Below are positions 1 to 5,122 of a stretch of DNA of 7,105 bases, piece after piece. The notes under the pieces were generated by a model. The model did not search any database, was not told the DNA's origin, and saw only the letters and a list, made by a program, of their open reading frames with translations. Each line of letters begins with the position of its first letter. The stretch's first letter is position 1. Made by a program: the position numbers and the translations under genes. The DNA is taken from positions 1 to 7,105 of the forward strand of contig CALGUJ010000041.1 in assembly GCA_937902055.1 (NCBI GenBank), read 5' to 3'. The DNA is from an uncultured Pelolinea sp. (lineage in GTDB: Bacteria > Chloroflexota > Anaerolineae > Anaerolineales > Anaerolineaceae).

Positions 1-1
1 T

Positions 2-298
2 ATTTACGGCGGGGCAATTCACCTCTCAAAAGAAGCGCTTCAACTGGATGGGCAGGCAATCTATGGTTATGCGGTATTTTTCACGGAAAACGGCTGGCAA
101 TTTGCCGGGCGGGAAAATCGCCTGATTTCCTTATCGCAGGAACATGGCGTGCTGCGCCTGAATCCGGCGGACTTTCGCCGCCTGAAGGTGGGGGATTTGC
201 TCGGCATACTGCCGGTGCATTCGTGCCTGGCGGTCGACGCACTGGAGAATTACCTCACCCTGGATGGCGAGGAAATTTCCACGCTCTTGTCTTGTTAA
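2..298 (+). CDS. C-terminal part of a D-threonine aldolase / D-serine dehydratase-type PLP enzyme (5' truncated by window)
   Basis: The last 98 codons of a gene that begins outside the window; the reading frame is open from base 2 to a TAA at 296-298. The fragment matches the C-terminal beta domain of the alanine-racemase-fold D-threonine aldolase/DSD1 family: an opening YGGAIHLSK, a QEHG motif at fragment residues 46-49, and the metal-site segment GILPVHSC (His73, Cys75) followed by a TLDG near the end. In this family a divalent metal, bound through an H-x-C or H-x-D pair, helps PLP catalysis on the beta-hydroxyl of D-amino acids (retro-aldol cleavage of D-threonine, or dehydration of D-serine). 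The H-x-C pair is the form known from DSD1-type D-serine dehydratases, but that alone does not fix the substrate. The PLP-lysine domain is missing, so activity cannot be judged. The stop overlaps the convergent M50 protease stop. Confidence 0.85.
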   Translation: MYGGAIHLSKEALQLDGQAIYGYAVFFTENGWQFAGRENRLISLSQEHGVLRLNPADFRRLKVGDLLGILPVHSCLAVDALENYLTLDGEEISTLLSC

Positions 299-1491
299 GC
301 GATCGTGATGGGCACCGGGATGAAAGTCAGCACAAAGATCAGCAGCGCCAGGTAGCCCAGCCATTTGCGTTTGGCGTCCAGCTCGCTAACTTGATCGAAG
401 GGTTGGGCGTAATGGCGGCCGAAGATCATCAGCAGCGCCGCCCAGATCCACCATACGTTCGAAAAGAATCCCAGGATCACCAACCCGGCAACCAGGAACG
501 GAAAGATCGTACGGGCGGTTTTTTCGCCGAATAAAGTGGAAAAGATGTGCCCGCCGTCGAGCTGCCCGGCCGGCAGCAGGTTGATGCCGGTCACAAACAG
601 CCCCGCCCAGCCTGCCCAGGCTACCGGATGGAGCATCACGTCCAGCGCTCCCCACGGGAAAGGCTGCCCGGTGAAGAAATAGCGCGCCCAATAGATCAAC
701 AGTGCGAACCCTGTAATCCCCGGCGGTTGCGGCAGCAATTTGCCGAAAGTCAGATATTTCATCAATAAATACAGCAGGGAATTCCCTTCCATCTGCAGTC
801 CGCTCCCGGAAGCTGCCGACGCTGGCAGTTGGCTGACAGTGGATAAGTTCAGACCGATGATCAGGGCAATTATGGAAACCACAAAACCGCTCAATGGTCC
901 GGCGATGGCCAGGTCGAACAAAGCGCGCCGGTTTTTGGGCAGCGAGCGCATGTTAATGAACGCACCCATGGTGCCGAACAGGCTGAGTGGCAGGGGAATG
1001 AAGTAGGGCAAGGTTACCTGAACCCCGTGCTTCCTCCCGGCGAAATAATGGCCGAACTCATGCGCGCCGAGGATGGCCAGCAAAGTGACCGCGAAGGGCC
1101 AACCGCTCCTGACCAAAACCAGGATGGTCTGCCAGGTGCCCTGGGGTAGATCGCCCTCATATCCATACATGCCGCCCGTGAATAGCACGCTGAACAGCGT
1201 CAGGATGAATAAGACCAGGTTTAAATAACTACGGGGTTCCTTTTTCTTTTCAAGTTCGGGCAGGAGATATAAATTCAGCTTTTCGTCTTCCTTGCGCAGC
1301 AGGGCGACGATGCCATGCGGCTGCAATGCTTTTTCGATGCTTTCATAGGCTGCCTGGCTGTCGCTGTTTTTCAGGGTGCCGCGATAGCGCACAATGTAGG
1401 GTTGTTTGGGACCGCCATAGGTGATCTCTTCGATATTGAAGTGTTGTGCAGCTAATTCATCCAATTCAGCCAGGTTATGATCCGTGATCAT
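295..1491 (-). CDS. Site-2-protease-like M50 family intramembrane zinc metalloprotease
   Basis: A 398-residue polytopic membrane protein. The zinc-protease motif HEFGH is at residues 144-148 inside a hydrophobic helix (AILGAHEFGHYFAGRKHG). The second catalytic motif, NLLPAGQLDGGHI at about 304-316, supplies the metal-ligand aspartate (D312). This is the M50 arrangement, closest in layout to the EGY/cyanobacterial-type site-2 proteases; such enzymes cut membrane-anchored proteins within or near the bilayer. Residues 1-80 form a soluble N-terminal region, followed by about seven hydrophobic segments between 88 and 397. The start is the ATG at 1491 because GGAG (1502-1499) lies 7 nt upstream. 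The frame stays open further upstream, but only by running through the tRNA-Sec gene, so that extension is not coding. There is no room for a separate promoter between tRNA and start. The substrate is unknown. Confidence 0.9.
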   Translation of the reverse strand: MITDHNLAELDELAAQHFNIEEITYGGPKQPYIVRYRGTLKNSDSQAAYESIEKALQPHGIVALLRKEDEKLNLYLLPELEKKKEPRSYLNLVLFILTLFSVLFTGGMYGYEGDLPQGTWQTILVLVRSGWPFAVTLLAILGAHEFGHYFAGRKHGVQVTLPYFIPLPLSLFGTMGAFINMRSLPKNRRALFDLAIAGPLSGFVVSIIALIIGLNLSTVSQLPASAASGSGLQMEGNSLLYLLMKYLTFGKLLPQPPGITGFALLIYWARYFFTGQPFPWGALDVMLHPVAWAGWAGLFVTGINLLPAGQLDGGHIFSTLFGEKTARTIFPFLVAGLVILGFFSNVWWIWAALLMIFGRHYAQPFDQVSELDAKRKWLGYLALLIFVLTFIPVPITIA

Positions 1492-1498
1492 GAAAATT

Positions 1499-1502
1499 CT
1501 CC
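1499..1502 (-). promoter_or_regulatory. Ribosome binding site deciding the M50 protease start
   Basis: GGAG on the minus strand with a 7-nt spacer to the ATG at 1491. It excludes the longer N-terminal form, which would start inside the tRNA gene. Confidence 0.75.
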
Positions 1503-1517
1503 AGTGAAAATAAATAG

Positions 1518-1611
1518 CGGGAATGGATGGGAGTCGAACCCACCGCGGCCTGCAGAGCAGCCCGCCGCCGATTTTGAAGACCGGGGGACCCACCGGGACC
1601 CAACCATCCCC
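1518..1611 (-). tRNA. selC: tRNA-Sec (anticodon TCA)
   Basis: A 94-nt tRNA that folds as a bacterial selenocysteine tRNA. The acceptor stem has 8 bp (GGGGATGG with CCATTCCC, one G-T pair). The D stem has 6 bp (GGGTCC with GGGTCC, using G-T pairs) and the 4-nt loop CGGT. The anticodon stem CCGGT/ATCGG carries loop CTTCAAA with anticodon TCA at 1577-1575. A long variable arm follows (GCGG-G-CTGC, loop TCT, GCAG-G-CCGC with one G-G mismatch). The T stem is GTGGG/CCCAT with loop TTCGACT. The 8+5 acceptor/T stack, six-pair D stem and G discriminator (position 1518) are hallmarks of tRNA-Sec. The following bases read CTA, so CCA is not encoded and must be added. It is charged with serine and converted to selenocysteine for UGA recoding. 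No selA, selB or selD lies in the window. Confidence 0.95.
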
Positions 1612-1617
1612 AAGATA

Positions 1618-1646
1618 AGCATAATCGAGGGGGGATGCTTTGTAAA
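1618..1646 (-). promoter_or_regulatory. Sigma70-type promoter for tRNA-Sec (and probably the M50 gene)
   Basis: On the minus strand TTTACA (1646-1641) is followed after 17 nt by TATGCT (1623-1618). This is a reasonable -35/-10 pair. Only 6 nt separate the -10 from the mature tRNA 5' end at 1611, which would place transcription initiation at or very near the first tRNA base. The call rests on sequence match only. Confidence 0.5.
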
Positions 1647-1689
1647 GTAAGAACTATGTCAGATTTGTCTTTAAACAGAAGATCAATAG

Positions 1690-1719
1690 TTGAACTGTTC
1701 GATTATTTGGGAATATAAT
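1690..1719 (+). promoter_or_regulatory. Sigma70-type promoter for the NifX-like gene
   Basis: TTGAAC (1690-1695), an 18-nt spacer, and a perfect TATAAT (1714-1719). The predicted transcript would start near 1726 and leave about a 30-nt leader containing the GGAG site. It lies back to back with the tRNA-Sec promoter in the 145-nt divergent intergenic region 1612-1756. Confidence 0.55.
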
Positions 1720-1756
1720 TCGTGGTTAGCATATACTAATTATGATTGGAGTAACC

Positions 1757-2158
1757 ATGAAGATCGCTTTTGTAACCGACGATGAAAAGACCGTCAGCGC
1801 TCATTTCGGGCGGGCGGCTTACTTTCTGGTAGTCAATGTGGAGGATGGCCGCGAAACCGGGCGGGAGTTGCGTGAAAAAATGGGGCACGCGCATTTTCAT
1901 AACGCGGAACACACGCACGAAGACCATGCGACCCAACCGCATGGTTTTGACCCGCAATCGCAATCCCGCCATACTTCCATGCTGGAAGCCATCGCGGATT
2001 GTTCCGTGGTGGTGTGCGGTGGGATGGGGCAGGGCGCGGTGTACAGCATCCAACAGTCCGGTAAAGACTTGCGCCTGACCAGCGAGCCGTCCATCGACCG
2101 CGCTTTGGAATTATTCCTGGCGGGCAAACTGGATAACCAGGCGGAACTCTCGCATTAA
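1757..2158 (+). CDS. Dinitrogenase iron-molybdenum cofactor-binding domain protein (NifX/NifB-C-terminal-like) with His-rich insert
   Basis: A 133-residue cytoplasmic protein of the FeMo-co biosynthesis domain family (NifX/NafY/NifB C-terminus; also archaeal MTH1175-type proteins). The N-terminus MKIAFVTDD with SAHFGRAAYFLVV (14-26) and the later DCSVVVCGGMGQGA (81-94) are the family's conserved blocks. Between them, residues 44-72 form a histidine-rich insert (H44, 46, 48, 52, 54, 57, 62, 72) rich in His-X-His pairs, suggesting metal binding. The start at 1757 is chosen over the in-frame ATG at 1742 because GGAG at 1748-1751 lies 5 nt upstream and the protein then begins at the conserved MKIA. 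No nitrogenase genes are present, so a role in metal-cofactor or iron-sulfur handling outside nitrogen fixation is more likely. That role is inference; the family call is firm. Confidence 0.9.
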   Translation: MKIAFVTDDEKTVSAHFGRAAYFLVVNVEDGRETGRELREKMGHAHFHNAEHTHEDHATQPHGFDPQSQSRHTSMLEAIADCSVVVCGGMGQGAVYSIQQSGKDLRLTSEPSIDRALELFLAGKLDNQAELSH

Positions 2159-2204
2159 TATATTAAACTGCAACGAAAGAACTTCCCAATTTTAATAATC
2201 AAAA

Positions 2205-2247
2205 GGGCGATCCCTGAGTCTGGTCGAAGGGTCGCCCGCTAATTTTT
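2205..2247. terminator. Bidirectional hairpin terminator between convergent genes, with a repeat-like core
   Basis: GGGCGA-T-CCCT (2205-2215) pairs with AGGG-TCGCCC (2228-2237): 10 bp with one bulged T and a 12-nt loop. TTTTT follows at 2243-2247 on the plus strand, and TTTT follows on the minus strand (complement of 2201-2204). It lies between the convergent NifX-like and DUF364 genes and could stop both transcripts. The core resembles a short palindrome dispersed in many bacterial genomes. Confidence 0.7.
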
Positions 2248-2301
2248 ATAAATGCTATCTTGTGAATCAATCCCAAATCCTATTTTTGGGGTAAATATTG
2301 C

Positions 2302-3027
2302 TTACCTGGCGATGGTGATCAATTCTGCCCCTTTGACCTGCCTGAAAACCGCACCCTGACTGACGGACAGGTACAGCGCATCCTCGTCCACGACCCTGAC
2401 CCCGGCCAGCAGGCTGAAGCCGTAATCGAACAGCAGCGGATTCAGGGGTGTGCTGGGGCCGACCAGAATGGTGAACGCGTTTCGATTCAGGTAGGGCAGA
2501 ATGTCGTTAATGGTATGGTTGATGATGGTGTTGCTGGTGATCGCCACTACCTGCGCTTCCGGCAGGATTTTGGGAACCTGATCAAGCGCGAGTTCATCCG
2601 GCCCCGGATTTAGTTCAAAAACTGAAAGCCTCGCGGCGCTGGCTTTTACTTCCTGTAGGTAGGGAAAATGTCCAAATACCGCAACCTGCTTGCCAACTCC
2701 TTTTTCCGCCACTACTTTAAATGCGTTCACCGGTGTGATTTTCAATTTCGGAATTTCATTCAGCGAATTCAAGGCGGCCAGGCCGATGCCGGCTTCCAGC
2801 CAGCTATCGGATAACAGCATCTGCGCCAGCGAGCGGGCAGTTTGCGTGTGCAGTGTTCCGGCTTCGCGCACGTGAGCTTCTCCATGCGGTTGGGTGGTTA
2901 GAACGGTCGAAGCCATCCCGCAATACCGGCTGCTGACCGCGCTCCAATGCGCGCCAATGGATATTTTCCTTACCGGCGCGTCGCCGCTGATCGAAGAAAC
3001 CAACTCATGAATAAGATTATTGGCCAT
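2302..3027 (-). CDS. DUF4213/DUF364 protein (putative heavy-metal chelation domain)
   Basis: A 241-residue soluble protein. The N-terminal part (about 1-80, including ISIGAHWSAV at 22-31) resembles DUF4213. The C-terminal part resembles DUF364: VAVFGHFPYL (115-124), FELNPGPDE (137-145), AITSNTIINHTI (162-173) and the signature GPSTPLNPLLFDYG (190-203). DUF364 is labelled a putative heavy-metal chelation domain; its biochemical role is not settled. The frame is open to 3261, but the part beyond 3101 runs antiparallel in frame to nothing and overlaps the PAP2 gene, so it is not used. The ATG at 3027 fits the family's usual N-terminus (a few residues before DAPVRKISIG). There is no Shine-Dalgarno site there, but a perfect TATAAT lies just upstream; a TTG at 3045 is the alternative. 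It lies 73 nt downstream of PAP2 on the same strand. Confidence 0.85.
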   Translation of the reverse strand: MANNLIHELVSSISGDAPVRKISIGAHWSAVSSRYCGMASTVLTTQPHGEAHVREAGTLHTQTARSLAQMLLSDSWLEAGIGLAALNSLNEIPKLKITPVNAFKVVAEKGVGKQVAVFGHFPYLQEVKASAARLSVFELNPGPDELALDQVPKILPEAQVVAITSNTIINHTINDILPYLNRNAFTILVGPSTPLNPLLFDYGFSLLAGVRVVDEDALYLSVSQGAVFRQVKGAELITIAR

Positions 3028-3033
3028 GTGGAA

Positions 3034-3039
3034 ATTATA
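3034..3039 (-). promoter_or_regulatory. -10 box immediately upstream of the DUF364 start (possible leaderless promoter)
   Basis: A minus-strand TATAAT at 3039-3034, six bases before the ATG at 3027, in the gap after the PAP2 gene. The usual -10 to start-site distance would place transcription initiation on the ATG itself, matching the absence of a ribosome binding site. No good -35 is seen at 16-18 nt. The AT-rich setting makes a chance match possible. Confidence 0.4.
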
Positions 3040-3100
3040 AATCAACCCATCTTCAAGTAGGATAGTCTTTATGTCAGCTCTGGAAAAAAGATCGATATCA

Positions 3101-3655
3101 CTAATTAAAAAAGATGAAAGGGAACCATTTGTAGAGGATTGGTTGGGCTGCCGGCACGCCCCATGCCAGCAAGGCTCCCAGCGCCCAGCCGGCCAGGACG
3201 TCCGAGAGGTAATGCACGCCCAGGCTGACGCGCGCCAGGCTGACCAGGATTGCCCAAACAAGCAAGAGAAATGCCCAGGGCTGCCAACCTAATCCCCATG
3301 CCAGCAGGGCGATCATCACCGCGCGCACAGCGTGGCCGGAGGGAAATGAATGCGGGTCGATGTTGCGGTAAACGGCGCCCCATTCACCTTCGGGGCGCTT
3401 TCTCTTCACCTTGAATTTAATCGCCAGCACCAACGCCGCTTGCAGGGCGATGGCGCCCGCGAACAATGCCGATAGGGTATGGGCTTGACCGCGGGAAAAA
3501 AGCCAGATGAGAAATAAACCTGCAAGCCAGAACCAGGAATCCCCTGAGTGTGCAAAAAATGATGCGCTTGCCCGCAGAGCTTTGTTCTCTGCCGGCAGGA
3601 TCAATTTGCTGGATATTTTCCTGTCAAATTCAAGTGATCGCTGTAACATATGCAT
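3101..3655 (-). CDS. PAP2 family membrane phosphatase
   Basis: A 184-residue membrane protein with the complete type-2 phosphatidic acid phosphatase signature: K80-x6-R87-P88 (motif 1), PSGH at 105-108 with catalytic H108 (motif 2), and R142-x5-H148-x3-D152 (motif 3). Motif 3 has Ala rather than the usual Ser before the Arg. Hydrophobic segments lie at about 41-55, 60-80, 110-135, 130-145 and 150-170. The family dephosphorylates lipid phosphates or pyrophosphates at the membrane surface, such as phosphatidate or undecaprenyl pyrophosphate; which one cannot be told from the sequence. The start at 3655 (MHML) is tentative, since the ATG at 3649 is equally possible and neither has a clear ribosome binding site. 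The DUF364 gene follows on the same strand after 73 nt. Confidence 0.9.
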   Translation of the reverse strand: MHMLQRSLEFDRKISSKLILPAENKALRASASFFAHSGDSWFWLAGLFLIWLFSRGQAHTLSALFAGAIALQAALVLAIKFKVKRKRPEGEWGAVYRNIDPHSFPSGHAVRAVMIALLAWGLGWQPWAFLLLVWAILVSLARVSLGVHYLSDVLAGWALGALLAWGVPAAQPILYKWFPFIFFN

Positions 3656-3677
3656 GCTTGGCCCCGATTGCCCGGGA

Positions 3678-3696
3678 GATTGTAGATTGTAATCTA
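3678..3696. repeat. Tandem heptamer plus inverted repeat upstream of PAP2
   Basis: GATTGTA occurs twice in tandem (3678-3684, 3685-3691), and TAGATT-GT-AATCTA (3683-3696) forms a perfect inverted repeat. On the minus strand the repeats give two TACAAT -10-like hexamers, 24-36 nt before the PAP2 start, without a convincing -35. It may be promoter or operator sequence for PAP2. Confidence 0.4.
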
Positions 3697-3784
3697 TCTT
3701 TCAGCGATTCATGGTATGAAAAGCTTCCTGGTGAATTCACAAAACACATCACCACTGGAACGCCCCGGCATGGGAAAAGATGGC

Positions 3785-3812
3785 TGGAAAAAATCCAAAA
3801 AATAATTATAAT
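3785..3812 (+). promoter_or_regulatory. Candidate promoter for the CDF exporter
   Basis: A perfect TATAAT at 3807-3812, with TGGAAA (3785-3790) as a weak -35 at 16-nt spacing. Initiation near 3819 would leave a leader of about 50 nt that contains the 3840-3854 palindrome. The region is AT-rich, so the match is only moderately informative. Confidence 0.4.
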
Positions 3813-3839
3813 AATTCCGAAAAATATAACAAAAATACA

Positions 3840-3854
3840 TTCCATCGAATGGAA
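3840..3854. promoter_or_regulatory. Palindrome TTCCAT-CGA-ATGGAA, candidate operator of the CDF gene
   Basis: A perfect 6-bp inverted repeat with a 3-nt spacer, ending 14 nt before the CDF start codon and downstream of the candidate promoter. The position would suit a metal-responsive repressor or an RNA hairpin near the ribosome site. It does not match a consensus that I recognise, and no regulator gene is adjacent. Confidence 0.35.
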
Positions 3855-3868
3855 AAAATCAGAAAATA

Positions 3869-4807
3869 ATGAGTCACAACCACGAGCATCATCTTCATCG
3901 AAATCAGGAAAATATCAAGGTAGCTTTCTTTTTGAACGCCGGATTCGCGCTGGCCGAATTGTTTGGCGGATTATTCACCAACAGCATCGCCATCCTCGCG
4001 GATGCGCTGCATGACCTGGGTGACAGTATCTCGCTGGCAATTTCCTGGCAGCTAGAAAAATTATCTGAAAAATCAGGTGATAGCCGCTATTCCTATGGGT
4101 ATAAACGCTTTTCCCTGCTGAGCGCTTTGTTGAGCGGAATAATCCTGTTGACCGGTTCGGTTTTTATCGCCATTGAGGGCGTTCAACGGCTGATCGATCC
4201 GCAGCCTTCTTCGGCGCGTGGAATGTTCGTTTTTGCCCTGGTCGGGATGGCGGTCAACGGGTATGCCGCTTTCCGCACCTCGCGCGGTGAAAACATGAAC
4301 AGCCGCATGATCTCCTGGCATATGATCGAAGACTTGCTGGGCTGGGCGGCTGTGTTTGTGGTCAGTATCGTCTTGCTGATCCGGCAAATCAACGTCCTCG
4401 ATCCGTTGCTCTCATTGGTGGTCACGGCTTTTGTCCTGTATAACGTCATCAAGAATTTACGCACAACGCTGAAGCTGTTCTTGCAGGGTGTTCCGGATTC
4501 CCTCGACGTGAATGCGATCGAAACGGAAATTCGCGCGCTGGGCAAAGTGAAAGATGTTCATCATACTCACGTCTGGTCGTTGGATGGCGAGCAGCACGTT
4601 CTGACAACTCACGTGGTTTTGTGCCTGGATGCAAAAAAAGAGGATATCCGGAGGATTAAAAACAAGGTGCGCGATTTGACGGATCAATTCAACTTGTCCC
4701 ATACCACCGTCGAATTCGAATACCTTGACGACGATTGCTCCATGAGCCATAATGGGCTTGATCATCAGTGTATGGATATCGAAAAAGAGGAGCCGCGACA
4801 TGAATGA
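3869..4807 (+). CDS. Cation diffusion facilitator (CDF) family metal-ion efflux transporter
   Basis: A 312-residue inner-membrane exporter that would move Zn2+ or a similar divalent cation out of the cytoplasm by proton exchange. Six transmembrane segments are visible (about 16-36, 39-60, 82-103, 115-135, 150-171, 175-193). The transport site shows as ADALHDLGDS in helix 2 (D45-x3-D49, and also H48-x3-D52) and H151-x3-D155 in helix 5. A ferredoxin-like cytoplasmic domain follows (about 205-288, VHHTHVWSLDGEQHVLTTH). Both ends carry likely metal ligands: an N-terminal HNHEHHLH (3-10) and a C-terminal C290, H294, H299, C301 cluster. Helix 2/5 residues suggest a zinc-type CzcD/ZitB relative, but specificity is not proven. 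The start at 3869 has only a weak A-rich leader. Its end overlaps the next gene by 8 nt. Confidence 0.93.
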   Translation: MSHNHEHHLHRNQENIKVAFFLNAGFALAELFGGLFTNSIAILADALHDLGDSISLAISWQLEKLSEKSGDSRYSYGYKRFSLLSALLSGIILLTGSVFIAIEGVQRLIDPQPSSARGMFVFALVGMAVNGYAAFRTSRGENMNSRMISWHMIEDLLGWAAVFVVSIVLLIRQINVLDPLLSLVVTAFVLYNVIKNLRTTLKLFLQGVPDSLDVNAIETEIRALGKVKDVHHTHVWSLDGEQHVLTTHVVLCLDAKKEDIRRIKNKVRDLTDQFNLSHTTVEFEYLDDDCSMSHNGLDHQCMDIEKEEPRHE

Positions 4808-5018
4808 CAGTAAACAGAATACGGGTAATAATTGGCCTCCGGCGGTTATCTATATAACCGGAATCGTCGGCCTGGCTTATCTCCTGAACCCGACTGCGGG
4901 AATTTTCGAGCTTCTCCCGGACAATCTCCCCATTATCGGCAACCTGGATGAGGGCGCTGCGGCATTGTTGATTTGGAATGCATTTCAACAATATCGTTCA
5001 TTGAAAAAAGCCTCGTAA
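4800..5018 (+). CDS. Small DUF1232 (YkvA-like) membrane protein
   Basis: A 72-residue protein whose core YLLNPTAGIFELLPDNLPIIG followed by NLDEGAAALL (about residues 25-55) carries the DUF1232 pattern: a short hydrophobic helix, a P-x-D-x-P-like turn and a (D/N)(L/D)D/E-A-A-L segment. One or two hydrophobic stretches (about 16-28 and 48-60) suggest membrane association. The function of the family is unknown. The start at 4800 is firm: GAGGAG (4787-4792) lies 7 nt upstream, inside the end of the CDF gene, and the two genes overlap by 8 nt (ATGAATGA). This indicates co-transcription and probably translational coupling with the exporter. The frame is open further upstream but only across CDF codons. 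A hairpin terminator follows. Confidence 0.8.
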   Translation: MNDSKQNTGNNWPPAVIYITGIVGLAYLLNPTAGIFELLPDNLPIIGNLDEGAAALLIWNAFQQYRSLKKAS

Positions 5019-5050
5019 TTTTCAAAAAGACGCAAAATCAGCCATGGATG

Positions 5051-5073
5051 TCGCAACCTCAGGTTGCGATTTT
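5051..5073 (+). terminator. Rho-independent terminator after CDF-DUF1232 operon
   Basis: A perfect 8-bp stem TCGCAACC/GGTTGCGA (5051-5058 and 5062-5069) with a TCA loop, followed by TTTT (5070-5073). It lies 32 nt after the DUF1232 stop and separates this unit from the gene at 5123. The T tract is short. Confidence 0.65.
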
Positions 5074-5122
5074 CGTATATGCAGTGTAAATGAAAATTCA
5101 AGAGCCCAACAGGAGTTGAACA

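Larger units (their letters stand above)
3656..3868. other. AT-rich divergent intergenic region between PAP2 and the CDF exporter
   Basis: 213 nt between two divergently transcribed starts. It contains a GATTGTA tandem repeat with an overlapping inverted repeat (3678-3696), AT-rich tracts, a TATAAT at 3807-3812 facing the CDF gene, and a TTCCAT/ATGGAA palindrome just upstream of the CDF start. Reading frames that cross it have no start context or family resemblance. I see no small gene or RNA gene in it. Confidence 0.6.

Noticed and set aside
223..534. Plus-strand reading frame of 103 codons opposite the M50 protease and crossing the PLP-enzyme stop
   Set aside because: It is antisense to the protease, overlaps the upstream gene in a different frame, and shows no recognisable domain.
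1492..1593. 34-residue N-terminal extension of the M50 protease in the same frame
   Set aside because: It runs through the tRNA-Sec gene, has no ribosome site, and the ATG at 1491 has a proper GGAG and gives the expected soluble N-terminus.
1736..2053. Minus-strand reading frame of 105 codons opposite the NifX-like gene
   Set aside because: It is a complementary-strand shadow of a clearly conserved gene, with no start context.
1757..2158. Part of a nitrogen-fixation cluster
   Set aside because: Only the FeMo-co-type domain is present. No nifH, nifD, nifK, nifE, nifN or nifB is in the window, and this domain is common in organisms that do not fix nitrogen.
3028..3261. Longer N-terminus for the DUF364 protein reaching 3261
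   Set aside because: The part beyond 3101 overlaps the PAP2 coding region in another frame on the same strand and its residues (Trp/Cys/Ser/Arg-rich) do not resemble the family.
3550..4014. Plus-strand reading frame of about 154 codons spanning the PAP2 start, the intergenic region and the CDF start
   Set aside because: It overlaps two well-supported genes, has no ribosome site or family resemblance, and its composition is that of translated non-coding DNA.
5062..5090. Promoter for the gene at 5123 (TTGCGA with TGTAAA)
   Set aside because: The hexamers are weak, the spacing is 15 nt, and the -35 candidate lies inside the terminator stem.
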